64,000 bases of DNA from Magnetospirillum aberrantis SpK (GCF_011022235.1 NZ_JAAIYP010000044.1:62001-126000); one strand, 5' to 3'; shown: positions 22,806-33,262, counted from the first letter of the stretch. Translations and numbers: made by a program. Notes: generated by a model from the letters alone, not told the origin.

Positions 22806-24103
22806 GATTCTTCCGCCTTTTTCTGCATCACCGCGGCGAAGAAACCGTCGGTGCCGTGCGACAGCGGACTGAGCCGCAGCCACGGGCCGGCGACCGGGCA
22901 GGGCGTTCCCGCCAGTTCCGCCCACAATTCGGGAATGGGACGGGCCACGTAATCGGGATGGTCGGCCAGGAACGCCTCGACCCGCTTTTCGTTTTCCTCG
23001 GGCAGGATCGAACAGGTGGCGTAAACCAGCAATCCGCCCGGCTTGGTCAGACGGGCGGCGCTGTCCAGGATGGCTCTTTGCCGTTCCACCAATTCCAAAA
23101 GGTCGGTTTCTGTCAATTGCCATTTGGCGTCGGGGTTGCGTCGCCACGTGCCGGTGCCGGTACACGGCGCGTCCACCAGTACGCGGTCGTAGCTGCCGGC
23201 GCTGCGCTTGATCCACTTGTCGGATTCACCCGAGATGACGCGGCGGGTGACGTTGTGCACGCCGTTGCGGCGCAACCTCTCTTGCGCCTTGTCCACCCGC
23301 CATTCGGCGACGTCGCAGGCCACCAGCCGGCCCTTGTTCTGCATGGCCGCCGCCAGCGCCAGGGTCTTGCCGCCGGCGCCGGCGCAATAATCCACCACCG
23401 CCATGCCGGGTCGCGCGTCGGCCACCAGGGCTACCAGTTGCGAGCCTTCGTCCTGGACCTCGATCAGGCCGTTGCGCCACGCCTGAACCTGGACCAGGGC
23501 GACGCGGGACTTGAGCCGCAGACCAAGCGGCGACAACGGGCAGGGCTCGGCGGCGATGCCCTCTTTCTTCAAGGCGATCAGGGCTTCCTCTCGCGTCGCC
23601 TTGAGCGTGTTGACGCGCAGGTCCAACGGCGCCTCGTCGCGCATGGCCGCCACCTCGCGCAACATGGTCTCGCCCCACAGCGCGTCGAGCCGGGGCGTCA
23701 GCCATTCCGGGAACTCGCCCTTGACCCAGGTCGGCATGTCGCGGTTGAAGATGTCCTTGCCCTTGAGCTGGTCGAACAGGCGCCGTTCTTCCTTGCCCGG
23801 CTTGGGGGCGGAATGGGCGCCGTCGAACAGCTCCGGCTTCAACTCGCCGCCTTCGAAGGCAAGGTCGGCGAAGACGCGGGCGCGGGCGTCGTGCGGATGG
23901 CCCAGGAACTCCAGCCACCAATCGATACGGGCCTTGCGGCGCAGCACCCGCCACACTGTCTCGGCCACCGCGCGGCGGTCCTTGGAACCGATATAGCGGC
24001 GTCCCTTGAAATAGAAGGATGCCACCTGGTCGGCGGGGCGGTGGGTGGCCTCGATCTCGTCCAGCAATTCGATGGCGGCGGCAAGGCGGGCGGCGGGGGT
24101 CAT
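22802..24103 (-). CDS. rsmB: RsmB-like rRNA (cytosine-C5) methyltransferase
   Basis: 433-aa SAM-dependent methyltransferase. An N-terminal NusB-like RNA-binding region is followed by the catalytic fold with motif I VDYCAGAGGKTLALA, the catalytic Cys in DAPCTGTGTWRRNP and the second Cys in YATCSILPEENE, as in RsmB/Nop2 enzymes modifying 16S rRNA C967. ATG 24103 is preferred over a TTG four codons upstream. A terminator separates it from the upstream aminotransferase, so it likely has its own promoter. Confidence 0.9.
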   Translation of the reverse strand: MTPAARLAAAIELLDEIEATHRPADQVASFYFKGRRYIGSKDRRAVAETVWRVLRRKARIDWWLEFLGHPHDARARVFADLAFEGGELKPELFDGAHSAPKPGKEERRLFDQLKGKDIFNRDMPTWVKGEFPEWLTPRLDALWGETMLREVAAMRDEAPLDLRVNTLKATREEALIALKKEGIAAEPCPLSPLGLRLKSRVALVQVQAWRNGLIEVQDEGSQLVALVADARPGMAVVDYCAGAGGKTLALAAAMQNKGRLVACDVAEWRVDKAQERLRRNGVHNVTRRVISGESDKWIKRSAGSYDRVLVDAPCTGTGTWRRNPDAKWQLTETDLLELVERQRAILDSAARLTKPGGLLVYATCSILPEENEKRVEAFLADHPDYVARPIPELWAELAGTPCPVAGPWLRLSPLSHGTDGFFAAVMQKKAEES

Positions 24104-24113
24104 GGCGGTATCC

Positions 24114-24157
24114 AAAAAAGGTCCGCCCCTTCGGGCCGTCGGGGCCGGAAGGGGCGG
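24114..24157 (-). terminator. Rho-independent terminator of the aminotransferase gene
   Basis: CCGCCCCTTC (24123-24132) pairs with GAAGGGGCGG (24148-24157); on the minus strand a T6 run follows (24114-24119). Confidence 0.85.
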
Positions 24158-24179
24158 GAAGACGGAAGAAGGATGTATA

Positions 24180-25409
24180 TCAGGCCGAGCGGGCCTGGGT
24201 CATGCTGTTGTGTTCGCGCGTGATCAGCGCGCCCAGGCGGCGGATACCCTCGCGGATCTTGTCCGGGCAGGTGGCCGAGAACGACAGGCGGATGGTGTTC
24301 TTCAACGCCTGGGTGGCATAGAAGGCCGAGCCGGGGACGAAGGCCACCCGTTCCTCCTCGATGGCGCGGGCCAACAGGGCGGCGCCGTCGAAGCCCTCGG
24401 GCAACTCGACCCAGATGAACATGCCGCCGCCGGGACGGGTGAAGGTCACGCCCTCGGGCATGAATTCGTCCAACGCCGCCACCATGGCGTCGCGCCGCGG
24501 ACGGTAGGTGGCGCACAAGGTGTCGGCATGGTCGGCCGGCAAGCGGTCCAGCAGCTTGGCCAACGCCACCTGGGCCAGGGTCGAGGTGTGCAGGTCCGAG
24601 GCCTGCTTCATCAGCACCAGCTTTTGGATGATCGGGCTGGCGGCGACGATCCAGCCGACACGCAGGCCCGGCACCACCGATTTCGAGAAGGTGCCGCAAT
24701 AGACGACGCGGCTGTTCTCGATGCTGCCTTCGCGGGCGATGTCCAGCGCCATCAGGCACGGCAGCAGCGGGCCGTCGAACGACAGCTTGTTATAGGCGGT
24801 GTCCTCGATCAGGACCACGTCGTTGCGCCGCGCGCCGTCCAACAGCGCCTCACGCTCGGCCATGGTCATGGTGGTGCCCGACGGGTTCTGGAAATCGGGC
24901 ATGGCATAGGCCAGCTTGGCCTTGACCGGCGTCGGGCCGGTCAATTGCGCGATGTCGCCATAGGTGGGCGCACTGGCGGTGAACGCCTGCAACAGGCCAA
25001 GATAGGTGGGGCGCGCCACCAGGACCTTGTCGTCGGGGCCGATGAACAGACGGCCCAGGAAGTCCAGACCCTGTTGCGAGCCGTTGGTGATGACGATGTT
25101 GTCCTTGGTGCACTCGACGCCCAGGGACTTCATCTCGGCGACGATGTGGTCGCGCAACGGGCCGTAGCCTTCGGACACCGAATATTGCAGCGCCATGTTG
25201 GACGTCGCCTCGTCGCCGAAAATCTCGGCGTGCACGTCGCCCATCAATTCGCGCGGGAACAACTTGGGGTCGGGAATGCCGCCGGCGAAGGAAATGATGT
25301 CCGGCTGGTCCAGAAGCTTCAGAAGCTCACGAATTTCGGAAGCCTTGGCACGCTTGCCGAAGGGAGAGAAACGGTCAGCCCAATCGATCACCGCAGTCAT
25401 CCTTGTCAT
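24180..25409 (-). CDS. PLP-dependent aminotransferase (class I/II, LysN/2-aminoadipate-like subgroup)
   Basis: 409-aa fold-type I enzyme. Visible are the N-terminal FAGGIPDPKLFP entry loop, SVSEGYGPLRDHI, NGSQQGLDFLGR, the Asp in LIEDTAYNKL, the PLP lysine in GTFSKSVVPGLRVGW and the substrate Arg in RLSFSA. The GGIPDP opening is typical of the multisubstrate group including 2-aminoadipate and aromatic/branched-chain transaminases; the substrate cannot be assigned. ATG 25409 follows GGCGGGAC. Confidence 0.88.
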   Translation of the reverse strand: MTRMTAVIDWADRFSPFGKRAKASEIRELLKLLDQPDIISFAGGIPDPKLFPRELMGDVHAEIFGDEATSNMALQYSVSEGYGPLRDHIVAEMKSLGVECTKDNIVITNGSQQGLDFLGRLFIGPDDKVLVARPTYLGLLQAFTASAPTYGDIAQLTGPTPVKAKLAYAMPDFQNPSGTTMTMAEREALLDGARRNDVVLIEDTAYNKLSFDGPLLPCLMALDIAREGSIENSRVVYCGTFSKSVVPGLRVGWIVAASPIIQKLVLMKQASDLHTSTLAQVALAKLLDRLPADHADTLCATYRPRRDAMVAALDEFMPEGVTFTRPGGGMFIWVELPEGFDGAALLARAIEEERVAFVPGSAFYATQALKNTIRLSFSATCPDKIREGIRRLGALITREHNSMTQARSA

Positions 25410-25590
25410 TGTCCCGCCGCGCAAAGAACGACGATTGTAATAGAGCTTTCTGTTTGGCGGACGCCAAAAAATGCGCGTCAGGGAAAATATTGTTGCGTCG
25501 ATGGCCTCGCCCGACGCTATGGCGACCCTATGCCCATTCCACAAGAAAGGCAAGTGTTGCTGACCTAAATTCGTATTCCCGAAACGACGA

Positions 25591-25620
25591 CGCCCCGAAA
25601 GGTCGGAACCTTCCGGGGCG
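25591..25620 (-). terminator. hairpin terminator after guaB
   Basis: 13-bp stem with one mismatch (CGCCCCGAAAGGT with ACCTTCCGGGGCG), 17 bp beyond the guaB stop. Confidence 0.7.
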
Positions 25621-25637
25621 TTGAGGAGTGTGGAAGG

Positions 25638-27149
<1,512 letters not shown>

Positions 27150-27284
27150 TCAAGCATGCCATGGCAGCATTATCGGTTTGGATATGGTATGGTAGATATG
27201 CTGGAGCGAGATGCATCCCGGCGCATGGGTTCGTCGCGTCAGGGAAACCTCGCCCCTTCGGTGCCTGGATCACGGGAGGGAGCG

Positions 27285-27626
27285 ATGCGAACGTCGGAAA
27301 CCTGGATATGCCTGGCGGATGGTGACCGCGCGCAATTTTATCATTGCGAGTCGCCGGGCTACGCTGTCGAGCCGGTGATGGGGTTCGGCCTGCCGCAGGG
27401 CGCGCGGACCTTTGCCGGCCGGTTGGCTGCGCAGTTGGACCGGGCGGCGCGCGACAGCCTGTTCAACACCTTGGTCCTGGTGGGACCGCATGCGGTTCTG
27501 ATGGCTGTCGAAGAGGAAATGGCCCCTGGGACCCGCGCCCGCGTGGTGGGCGAGGTCGAGCGCGACCTGTGTGGTCGCAGCCCGCGCGAGTTGGAGGCCC
27601 ATCTCGGTATGGTGCTGCGGCACTGA
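27285..27626 (+). CDS. host attachment/baeRF-type (release-factor-like domain) protein
   Basis: 113-aa protein resembling the family annotated as host attachment protein, now grouped with bacterial/archaeal eRF1-domain (baeRF) proteins: WICLADGDRAQFYHC at the N-terminus, FAGRLAAQLDRAARDSLFNTLVLVGP in the middle, and the final helix RSPRELEAHLGMVL. Function unproven; a ribosome or stress link is proposed for the clan. ATG 27285 has GGGAGGGAG upstream. Confidence 0.7.
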   Translation: MRTSETWICLADGDRAQFYHCESPGYAVEPVMGFGLPQGARTFAGRLAAQLDRAARDSLFNTLVLVGPHAVLMAVEEEMAPGTRARVVGEVERDLCGRSPRELEAHLGMVLRH

Positions 27627-27651
27627 TGCTTTTTTCGGACGGGGCGGGGGC

Positions 27652-28404
27652 CTATTCCGCCTCGTTTGTCTCGCGGTCGTCGCGCCAGTCGGCGTCTTGG
27701 TCCGACACACCCTTGAAGCCCATGGCCACCACATAGGTTTCCGCCGATTCCTTGCGGCTGGCAGGCGGTTTGGCGTGGCGGACGCTGGTGAAATTCCGCT
27801 TCAGCATGTCCAACAGCGTCTTTTCCGTGCCGCCCTGGAACACCTTGGCGACGAAGGTGCCGTTGGGTGCCAGCACTTCCATGGCAAAATGCAAGGCCAC
27901 CTCGACCAGACCGATGATGCGAAGGTGGTCGGTGGCCGGATGGCCGGTGGTGGGCGCGGCCATGTCGGACACCACCACGTCGGCCAGACCGTCCAGCGCG
28001 GCCTTAAGGCGGTCGGGCGAATCGTCGGCCAGGAAGTCGCCCTGCATGCAGATGGCGCCCGGCACCGGGTCGTATTCCAGGATATCCATGCCGACCACCT
28101 TGCCCTTGGGGCCGACGCGGTTCACCGCGATCTGGGTCCAGCCGCCGGGGGCGGCGCCCAGGTCGACCACGCGGGCGCCGCGCTCCAGGAAGTGGAAGCG
28201 GTCGTCCAACTCGATCAACTTGAAGGCGGCGCGCGAACGATAGCCCAGCTTGCGGGCTTCGTGCACATAGGGGTCGTTCAGTTGGCGTTGCAGCCATCGC
28301 GTCGAGGACGGCTTGCGCTTCTTCGCCGTCTTGACCGTCTCGAACATCATGCGGCTGCCCGAACCGGCACGGCCGCCGGCCGATCTCGAAGGGGGCTTGC
28401 TCAT
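27652..28404 (-). CDS. rlmE: 23S rRNA (uridine-2'-O)-methyltransferase RlmE (RrmJ/FtsJ)
   Basis: 250 aa; methylates U2552 of 23S rRNA. SAM motif VVDLGAAPGGWTQ, with the catalytic K-D-K-E tetrad in SRAAFKL, SDMAAP, FVAKVFQGG and RKESAETYVV. A basic Ser/Gly-rich N-terminal extension (about 35 aa) precedes the core, as often in alphaproteobacteria. The start lies in the ATGA overlap with the upstream ppx/gppA gene. Confidence 0.95.
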   Translation of the reverse strand: MSKPPSRSAGGRAGSGSRMMFETVKTAKKRKPSSTRWLQRQLNDPYVHEARKLGYRSRAAFKLIELDDRFHFLERGARVVDLGAAPGGWTQIAVNRVGPKGKVVGMDILEYDPVPGAICMQGDFLADDSPDRLKAALDGLADVVVSDMAAPTTGHPATDHLRIIGLVEVALHFAMEVLAPNGTFVAKVFQGGTEKTLLDMLKRNFTSVRHAKPPASRKESAETYVVAMGFKGVSDQDADWRDDRETNEAE

Positions 28405-29480
28405 GCTCGGCGTTCTCCTTGGGTCCGGCGGCGGGCGGTTTCGGCCATCATGGACAGCAACAGCCCCTCGCGCACGCCGCGGTCGGCCACCCGCAACGAC
28501 GCAAGCGGCCACGATTGGCACATGGCTTCCAGGATGGCGCATCCGGCCAGCACCAGATCGGCCCGTTCCGGGCCGATGCAGGGATGGTTGGCGCGTTCGG
28601 CCGCGCTCATGGCGGCCAACCGGTCGGTGACGTCGGCGATGTGCTCGAAATGCAGATCGACGCCATCCACCAGACTGCGTTCATAGCGGACCAGATCCAG
28701 ATGCAGTGCCGCCAGGGTGGTGACGGTTCCCGACGTGCCCAGCATCTGCACCTCTCCGCTTTTCAGCCGTTCGGCGATATGATGGCGGGTTTCGAAGTCG
28801 ATCAGCCGGGTGCGGATGGTGTCCACGGCTTGGTCGTATCCCGCCTTGGTGTTCAGGCTTTCGCCCATGCTTTCCGCCAGGGTGACCACGCCGACCGGCA
28901 AGGATTGCACGCCTTGCATCTCGTGGCGTCCGCCATTGTTCCTGACCCACACCAGTTCGGTGGACCCGCCGCCGATGTCGAACACCAGCGCCCACGGGAC
29001 GTCCGGCTCCATCAGCGAGGCGCAGCCGGCCAGCGCCAGCCCCGCTTCCTCGTGCGCCGAGATGATGTCCAGCGTCAATCCGGTCTCGCCGGCGACACGG
29101 GCGGCGAATTCCTGGTGGTTGGTCGCGCGTCGGCACGCCTCGGTGGCGACCAGCCGGGCATGGGTGACGCGGTTTCGGGACATCTTGTCGGCACAGGCGC
29201 TCAGTGCCGCGACGGTGCGGGCCATGGCGTCCTCGCTCAACCGCCCGGTGGCGGCGACGCCCTCGCCCAGCCGGGTGATGCGGGAAAAGGCGTCAACAAC
29301 CCGAAAGCCCCGCCGTCCCGTGGGCCGTGCCACCAGCATGCGGCAATTGTTGGTGCCGAGATCCAGGGCGGCATAAATGGCGTCGGCGGGCGAAGACGAG
29401 GACACGAAACTTGGGACCGGTTCATTTTCGGAAAAAAGGCGATGCCAGGGAGTGGCTAGCGTATCGCAGCCCGCCAACAT
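28401..29480 (-). CDS. exopolyphosphatase/guanosine pentaphosphate phosphatase family protein
   Basis: 359-aa ASKHA-fold enzyme of the Ppx/GppA family, hydrolysing polyphosphate and/or pppGpp. Phosphate loop 1 ALDLGTNNCRML and loop 2 FDIGGGSTELVW are present; it is the short form without the C-terminal HD domain. ATG 29480 has AGGTGG upstream, though conservation begins near residue 34 and a GTG at 29405 is an alternative. Overlaps rlmE by 4 bp. Confidence 0.9.
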   Translation of the reverse strand: MLAGCDTLATPWHRLFSENEPVPSFVSSSSPADAIYAALDLGTNNCRMLVARPTGRRGFRVVDAFSRITRLGEGVAATGRLSEDAMARTVAALSACADKMSRNRVTHARLVATEACRRATNHQEFAARVAGETGLTLDIISAHEEAGLALAGCASLMEPDVPWALVFDIGGGSTELVWVRNNGGRHEMQGVQSLPVGVVTLAESMGESLNTKAGYDQAVDTIRTRLIDFETRHHIAERLKSGEVQMLGTSGTVTTLAALHLDLVRYERSLVDGVDLHFEHIADVTDRLAAMSAAERANHPCIGPERADLVLAGCAILEAMCQSWPLASLRVADRGVREGLLLSMMAETARRRTQGERRA

Positions 29481-29667
29481 ACCGTGCCACCTGTGGCGTG
29501 CCCAAGAAAAAATGTTCAGCCAAAGGGGCTTAGGATTAAAACGTCGCAGGGCATTTTTTTTCTCTTTTCAACAGCAAAAATCTTGTGATAGAAGGTGCCC
29601 CTCTCGCGACGGGGAAGCTTCCGCAACGAAGCCATCTTCCGCCGTACCGGCCGGCAAAGCCGCCTGC

Positions 29668-29741
29668 TGGGGGATCGTCTAACGGTAGGACAGCGGACTC
29701 TGACTCCGCCAGTCTAGGTTCGAATCCTAGTCCCCCAGCCA
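29668..29741 (+). tRNA. tRNA-Gln (anticodon CTG)
   Basis: Acceptor stem TGGGGGA/TCCCCCA, anticodon arm GCGGA-CTCTGAC-TCCGC with CTG in the loop centre, T-loop GGTTCGAATCC and encoded CCA. It is the integration target of the element to its right: its last 19 bases recur at 33393. Confidence 0.97.
29723..29741 (+). repeat. attL-like direct repeat (3' end of tRNA-Gln)
   Basis: AATCCTAGTCCCCCAGCCA, identical to 33393-33411. It covers the tRNA T-arm/acceptor 3' half as in classical tRNA-integrating elements. Confidence 0.88.
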
Positions 29742-29794
29742 ACTCACCCTAAGTATTTCAATAACTTACGGTTTCCAGCACGCCGCCCGGCGAG

Positions 29795-30706
29795 ATGGGC
29801 GTTTGCTACATTTCGCTGCTACATTCGGGCAGGGAAACGGCAAGCGTGCGCTCCATTCCGAATGCCGTCCGGCGCGGCAATACCTTCCACTTTCGACGGG
29901 CAGTGCCCACCGACATTCGGGCCATCCTTGGGCGTCGGGAACTGACCCGCAGCCTCGACACCAGTGACGCGAGGGATGCACGTATTCGCGCTCGTCAGCT
30001 ATACATTGTGTCGGAGACTTTATTCGACACCGTTCGGACCTTGCCGATAGCCATGCTGACCACTGACAAGCTCGCCAAACTCGTCCAGACTTTCTACGAG
30101 ACAGTATTGCTGGAGGAGAACAAGAAGCGGCTCCTTCAGGGGGTAATCTCAGCAGAACAGCGGCAGACGGAGATTGAACGCCATGCAGCGTGGGCGGCGG
30201 ACTGCAAAGACGCCCTGGCCCGGAATGACCTCCAATTCATGGCTTCCGCGACAGAGGCAATGCTGCTGAAGACCCGAATGTTCGGTATTTTCACCGAGGA
30301 GGACCTTGCCCACGTCAGGCAGTCGATGTTGCGTGCAGGCATCGAGTTGGCCGAGGCCATCAAGGCCCGCTACGAAGGGGATTTCAACTACGAACCCCGC
30401 GATAAGCTGCTTACACAGGTCATTCAGCAGGTCCAGACACAGGCCTCCGCACAGCCCACACCTTCAGCGGCTTCCGTGCATTTCCCACGCAAGCCGGTGC
30501 CCCCGGCTCCCCCGGCATCGAAAGCCCCCATGTTTTCGGAGTTTGCCGAAAAATTCCGTCTCCAGCAGCGCCGGGAAGGGACTTGGCGCGGCCAGCATAC
30601 CCAGCAGTCACGCAAGACGTATGAACTGTTTATGGAGATTGCCGGGCCCTGGGCGATACGGTGGAGTTCGTCCCCGGCGTTTATGGCGCACCGCCGCCTG
30701 ACGTGA
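29795..30706 (+). pseudogene. tyrosine-type integrase, N-terminal fragment
   Basis: The first about 285 codons match the N-terminus of phage-type integrases: a compact beta domain (NTFHFRRAVPTDIRAILGRRELTRSLDTSDARDARIRA), a helical stretch, a Pro-rich linker and the start of the core-binding domain (FSEFAEKFRLQQ...QQSRKTYELFMEIAG). The reading frame then enters unrelated sequence at about 30646 and stops at 30706. The whole catalytic domain (R, HxxR, Y) is missing. The position just inside attL is normal for a tRNA-targeting integrase. Confidence 0.85.
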
Positions 30707-31428
30707 CCGGGCGTAACGTGGTGCTGGTGGATTTCAGCTACAAGCGCCCGGTGATGGAGGCCCTGTGCCGCAACGCCGCCAGCGTCATTGTGCTGGATCA
30801 CCATAAGACTGCCGCCGAGGAATTGGATGGTTTGGCCGCGCCCCAGGAAAACCCGATTGCGGTCATCGTCACCATCGACATGGAGAAATCCGGGGCGGTG
30901 TTGGCCTGGGAGCATTTCCATCCCGGCCAGCCCATTCCCCGCCTGCTTCAGCACGTTCAGGACCGCGATCTATGGCATTTCGCCTTGCCGGGCACGCGGG
31001 AAATCAGCGCCTGCATCTTCAGCTACGCCTTCGAGATGGCCCGCTGGGACTGGCTTGCCGCCGAGATCGAACGTGACCCCACCGCCATACTGGCCGAAGG
31101 AACGGCCATCGAGCGAATGCACCATAAAAATGTTGCTGAACTGCTGCGCACCAGCACCCGCACCATGACCATCGCCGGTCATCGCGTCCCCGTCGCCAAC
31201 CTGCCCTTCACCCTGGCGTCGGATGCGGGGAATGTGTTGTGCCGGGGGACGCTGGATGGGGCCGCCCCGCCGTTCGCAGGCATTTATTATGACCGCCCCA
31301 GGGGGCGTAGCTTCAGCCTGCGTTCCATTGGCGACTTCGACGTATCGGCCATCGCCAAGCGGTACGGTGGGGGTGGTCACCGGAACGCCGCCGCCTTCAC
31401 TATGCCGCTGGGGTGGGAGGGGGAATAG
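30649..31428 (+). pseudogene. DHH-family phosphoesterase, 5'-truncated
   Basis: Continuous frame from about 30649, beginning LGDTVEFVPGVYG. The DHH motif (VLDHHKT) and the C-terminal DHHA1 motif (GGGGHRNAAAF) are present, but the N-terminal segment that supplies the first metal-binding Asp motif (DxDG) in this family is absent. A GTG at 30661 could restart translation, but the product would lack that part of the active site. The 5' boundary is the junction with the integrase fragment. The 3' end overlaps the convergent ATPase gene by 29 bp. Confidence 0.75.
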
Positions 31429-32179
31429 AGGATTCGTCGGCAAATAATCGTTCCAATGCCCTGGCCGGATCGCTCAAAAACGTGCGTGTCACCCGGTAAT
31501 GCTCGGTTTCCTCAAGTCGCACCGGATGGATGGCGTCGCCGTCCAAGGAAAGCAATTGGGTGCCGGGCAGTGCCATGAGAATGGGGGAGTGGGTGGCGAT
31601 GATGGCCTGCACTTGGCCGCTCAGTTGCCAGTGGCGCAATATGCGCAGAAATGCCAGTTGCCGTGTCGGAGACAATGCCACCTCCGGCTCGTCCAACACG
31701 TAGATGGCGCGTCCACTGGTGCCGAGCCGGCTTTGGAACAGGGCGAGGAACGACTCCCCGTGGCTCTGATGGTGCATGCGCCGTCCGCCGTAATTGTCAA
31801 GGTCGGCAACGGCGTCGATGTAGCTCGCCAAACTGAAGAAACTTTCCGCCCGGAAAAAGAAGCCGTTCGACACCTTTGGCAGCCACGAAAGCCGCAAGGC
31901 GTGCGTCAGCGCATTTTCAGCAGGAAGGCTCTCGGGCTGGTGGTCCTGGCTGCCGCCGAGCATGGGGAACCCGGCTGCTGCGGCGATGGCCTCGACCAAT
32001 GTGGATTTGCCCGAGCCGTTCTCTCCCACTAGGATCGTAACGGAAGAGGCGAGATCAAGGACGAAGTTCCCGTCTCGCAGGAAGGTCAGGCGATTGAATG
32101 GAAATGCCGTCGTGTCAGCTTTATCCCGCTGCAGGGCAATCTGTTTCAGGAACGGAGCCGAGAGGCTTTTCCCTTTCAT
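31400..32179 (-). CDS. AAA-family ATPase (ABC-like fold, COG3910-like)
   Basis: 259-aa soluble ATPase. Walker A GENGSGKST, a signature-like HGESFL, Walker B YVLDEPE with catalytic Glu, and the H-loop ATHSPIL are all visible, as in predicted standalone ATPases related to SbcC/RecF heads. No membrane segments, so not a transporter subunit. Such ATPases occur in phage-defence and mobile contexts, but no partner nuclease is present. Intact despite the decay around it; divergent from the gene at 32228. Confidence 0.8.
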   Translation of the reverse strand: MKGKSLSAPFLKQIALQRDKADTTAFPFNRLTFLRDGNFVLDLASSVTILVGENGSGKSTLVEAIAAAAGFPMLGGSQDHQPESLPAENALTHALRLSWLPKVSNGFFFRAESFFSLASYIDAVADLDNYGGRRMHHQSHGESFLALFQSRLGTSGRAIYVLDEPEVALSPTRQLAFLRILRHWQLSGQVQAIIATHSPILMALPGTQLLSLDGDAIHPVRLEETEHYRVTRTFLSDPARALERLFADESSIPPPTPAA

Positions 32180-32227
32180 CGCTTACTCCAATGGCTCTAT
32201 TGACCGCCAGTTTGAAATGTCTTGTAC

Positions 32228-32641
32228 ATGCCGATTGAACTTCCTCCTGGCGTAGGTCCCCATGAGGGACGGGAATGCGCACTGATGCTGGCAGGCACAA
32301 AGCCGCTGGCGATGTTCTGCGAAGTCGCGGGCTATTGCGACTATTTTCCCGAGGATGAATTCGCTCCTCATGTTTCCTCGGGGCGGATCGTTCGCCGGGA
32401 GGAACTATATCGACATCTCGTTGGTGGCTTCATCACCCGCTGCCTTTATTATGCTCTGCCGAGCCATGAATGGCGGATGGAGGCGGCGCATGCGATCCAA
32501 AAAGCGATATTCACAGGCTCCCGAAGGGGAAGCGAGGCGGATGATGTCCGCCTCGGCCAACTTCTCGGTTACAGCCGTGAGGAAATTTCGGCATTTATGG
32601 ATCACATGCGCCGCAGCCGCTATTTGAGAATGCAGTTGTGA
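32228..32641 (+). CDS. hypothetical protein, 137 aa
   Basis: Soluble protein without a family I recognise; contains several Cys in the N-terminal half and a C-terminal SREEISAFMDHMRRSRYLRMQL helix. ATG 32228 is preferred over a TTG two codons upstream. It starts 48 bp from the divergent ATPase gene and overlaps the convergent peptidoglycan-binding gene by 22 bp. Confidence 0.55.
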   Translation: MPIELPPGVGPHEGRECALMLAGTKPLAMFCEVAGYCDYFPEDEFAPHVSSGRIVRREELYRHLVGGFITRCLYYALPSHEWRMEAAHAIQKAIFTGSRRGSEADDVRLGQLLGYSREEISAFMDHMRRSRYLRMQL

Positions 32642-33003
32642 CAGATGGTGGGGGAGAAGACGCCGCCGTGCTTAGCCCCGCAGACGGTACAAGTGTACCT
32701 GGGGGACCGATCCACCTCATCATCCGTACCGCCAAATTGTGGTTCACCAGCAGCGATTTGCTGATTGACCTTGGTCTCCGTGGGGCCTCCGGGGCGCATG
32801 AATGCATCAACCTTCAGGCCGTTATCTTTCTGGAACCGCTTGATGCCTTCAAACGTCGCCTCGTCGGTCCAGTCGTCGATGCCGCGATGGGGCGGAATGT
32901 TGTAGTAGCCGAGTTGATTCAAGGCCTTCTTCGTGTTCATCAGATCGGTCCGATCAACACGGTAATTTGTTCCGACGGGCTCTTTCAGCTTAAACCAGGA
33001 CAT
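32620..33003 (-). CDS. peptidoglycan-binding-domain protein with C-terminal zinc-ribbon-like motif
   Basis: 127 aa. Residues about 18-85 form a PG_binding_1-like repeat (ALNQLGYYNIPPHRGIDDWT, then GIKRFQKDNGLKVD) ending with a characteristic RPGGPT. The C-terminus has two CxxC pairs (CTVCGAKHG...CHNC) resembling a zinc ribbon. No signal peptide is visible, which fits phage-type or otherwise non-Sec-delivered factors. GGAG precedes ATG 33003. The 5' leader is about 207 nt with a duplicated hairpin, and the promoter abuts a LexA-type box. A paralogue lies at 34963. Confidence 0.75.
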   Translation of the reverse strand: MSWFKLKEPVGTNYRVDRTDLMNTKKALNQLGYYNIPPHRGIDDWTDEATFEGIKRFQKDNGLKVDAFMRPGGPTETKVNQQIAAGEPQFGGTDDEVDRSPRYTCTVCGAKHGGVFSPTICHNCILK

Positions 33004-33103
33004 GACTCTTCTCCTCGCGATCCGCGCGATAAGGCGCAGACGCATCGGCAGGCACTGGGCGGAGGCCAAGTGCGGTTGATCCAGTGGCTGGGGACGCTTC
33101 CTG

Positions 33104-33208
33104 TCGGTTCTCCACCGCGTTCGCAAACGCGGCAGGCCGCCGGGTCATCCGAAGAGTGCATCCAGATCGGTTCTCCATCGTTTTGCGAACGCGATGGGCC
33201 GTCGGTCA
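33104..33208. repeat. duplicated 42-44-bp hairpin-forming repeat in the 5' leader
   Basis: Copy 1 at 33104-33147 and copy 2 at 33167-33208 share TCGGTTCTCC, an inverted-repeat core (CCGCGTT/AACGCGG in copy 1, degenerate in copy 2) and a GGCCGYCGG-like end. They lie between the promoter and start codon of the peptidoglycan-binding gene. Confidence 0.75.
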
Positions 33209-33218
33209 CTTCAATAAG

Positions 33219-33262
33219 TATCTACCAGAAGGCGCGTGTCTCGTCAAGAACAAAAAGTGAAC
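33219..33262 (-). promoter_or_regulatory. minus-strand promoter abutting a LexA-type SOS box
   Basis: Minus-strand -35 TTGACG (33242-33247), 17-bp spacer, -10 TAGATA (33219-33224). Directly upstream is GAAC-N7-GAAC (33248-33262; GTTC-N7-GTTC on the minus strand), the direct-repeat LexA consensus of alphaproteobacteria. Drives the gene at 32620. Confidence 0.65.

Noticed and set aside
33104-33208. Mini CRISPR array
   Set aside because: Only two imperfect units with a short gap, no cas genes in the window.
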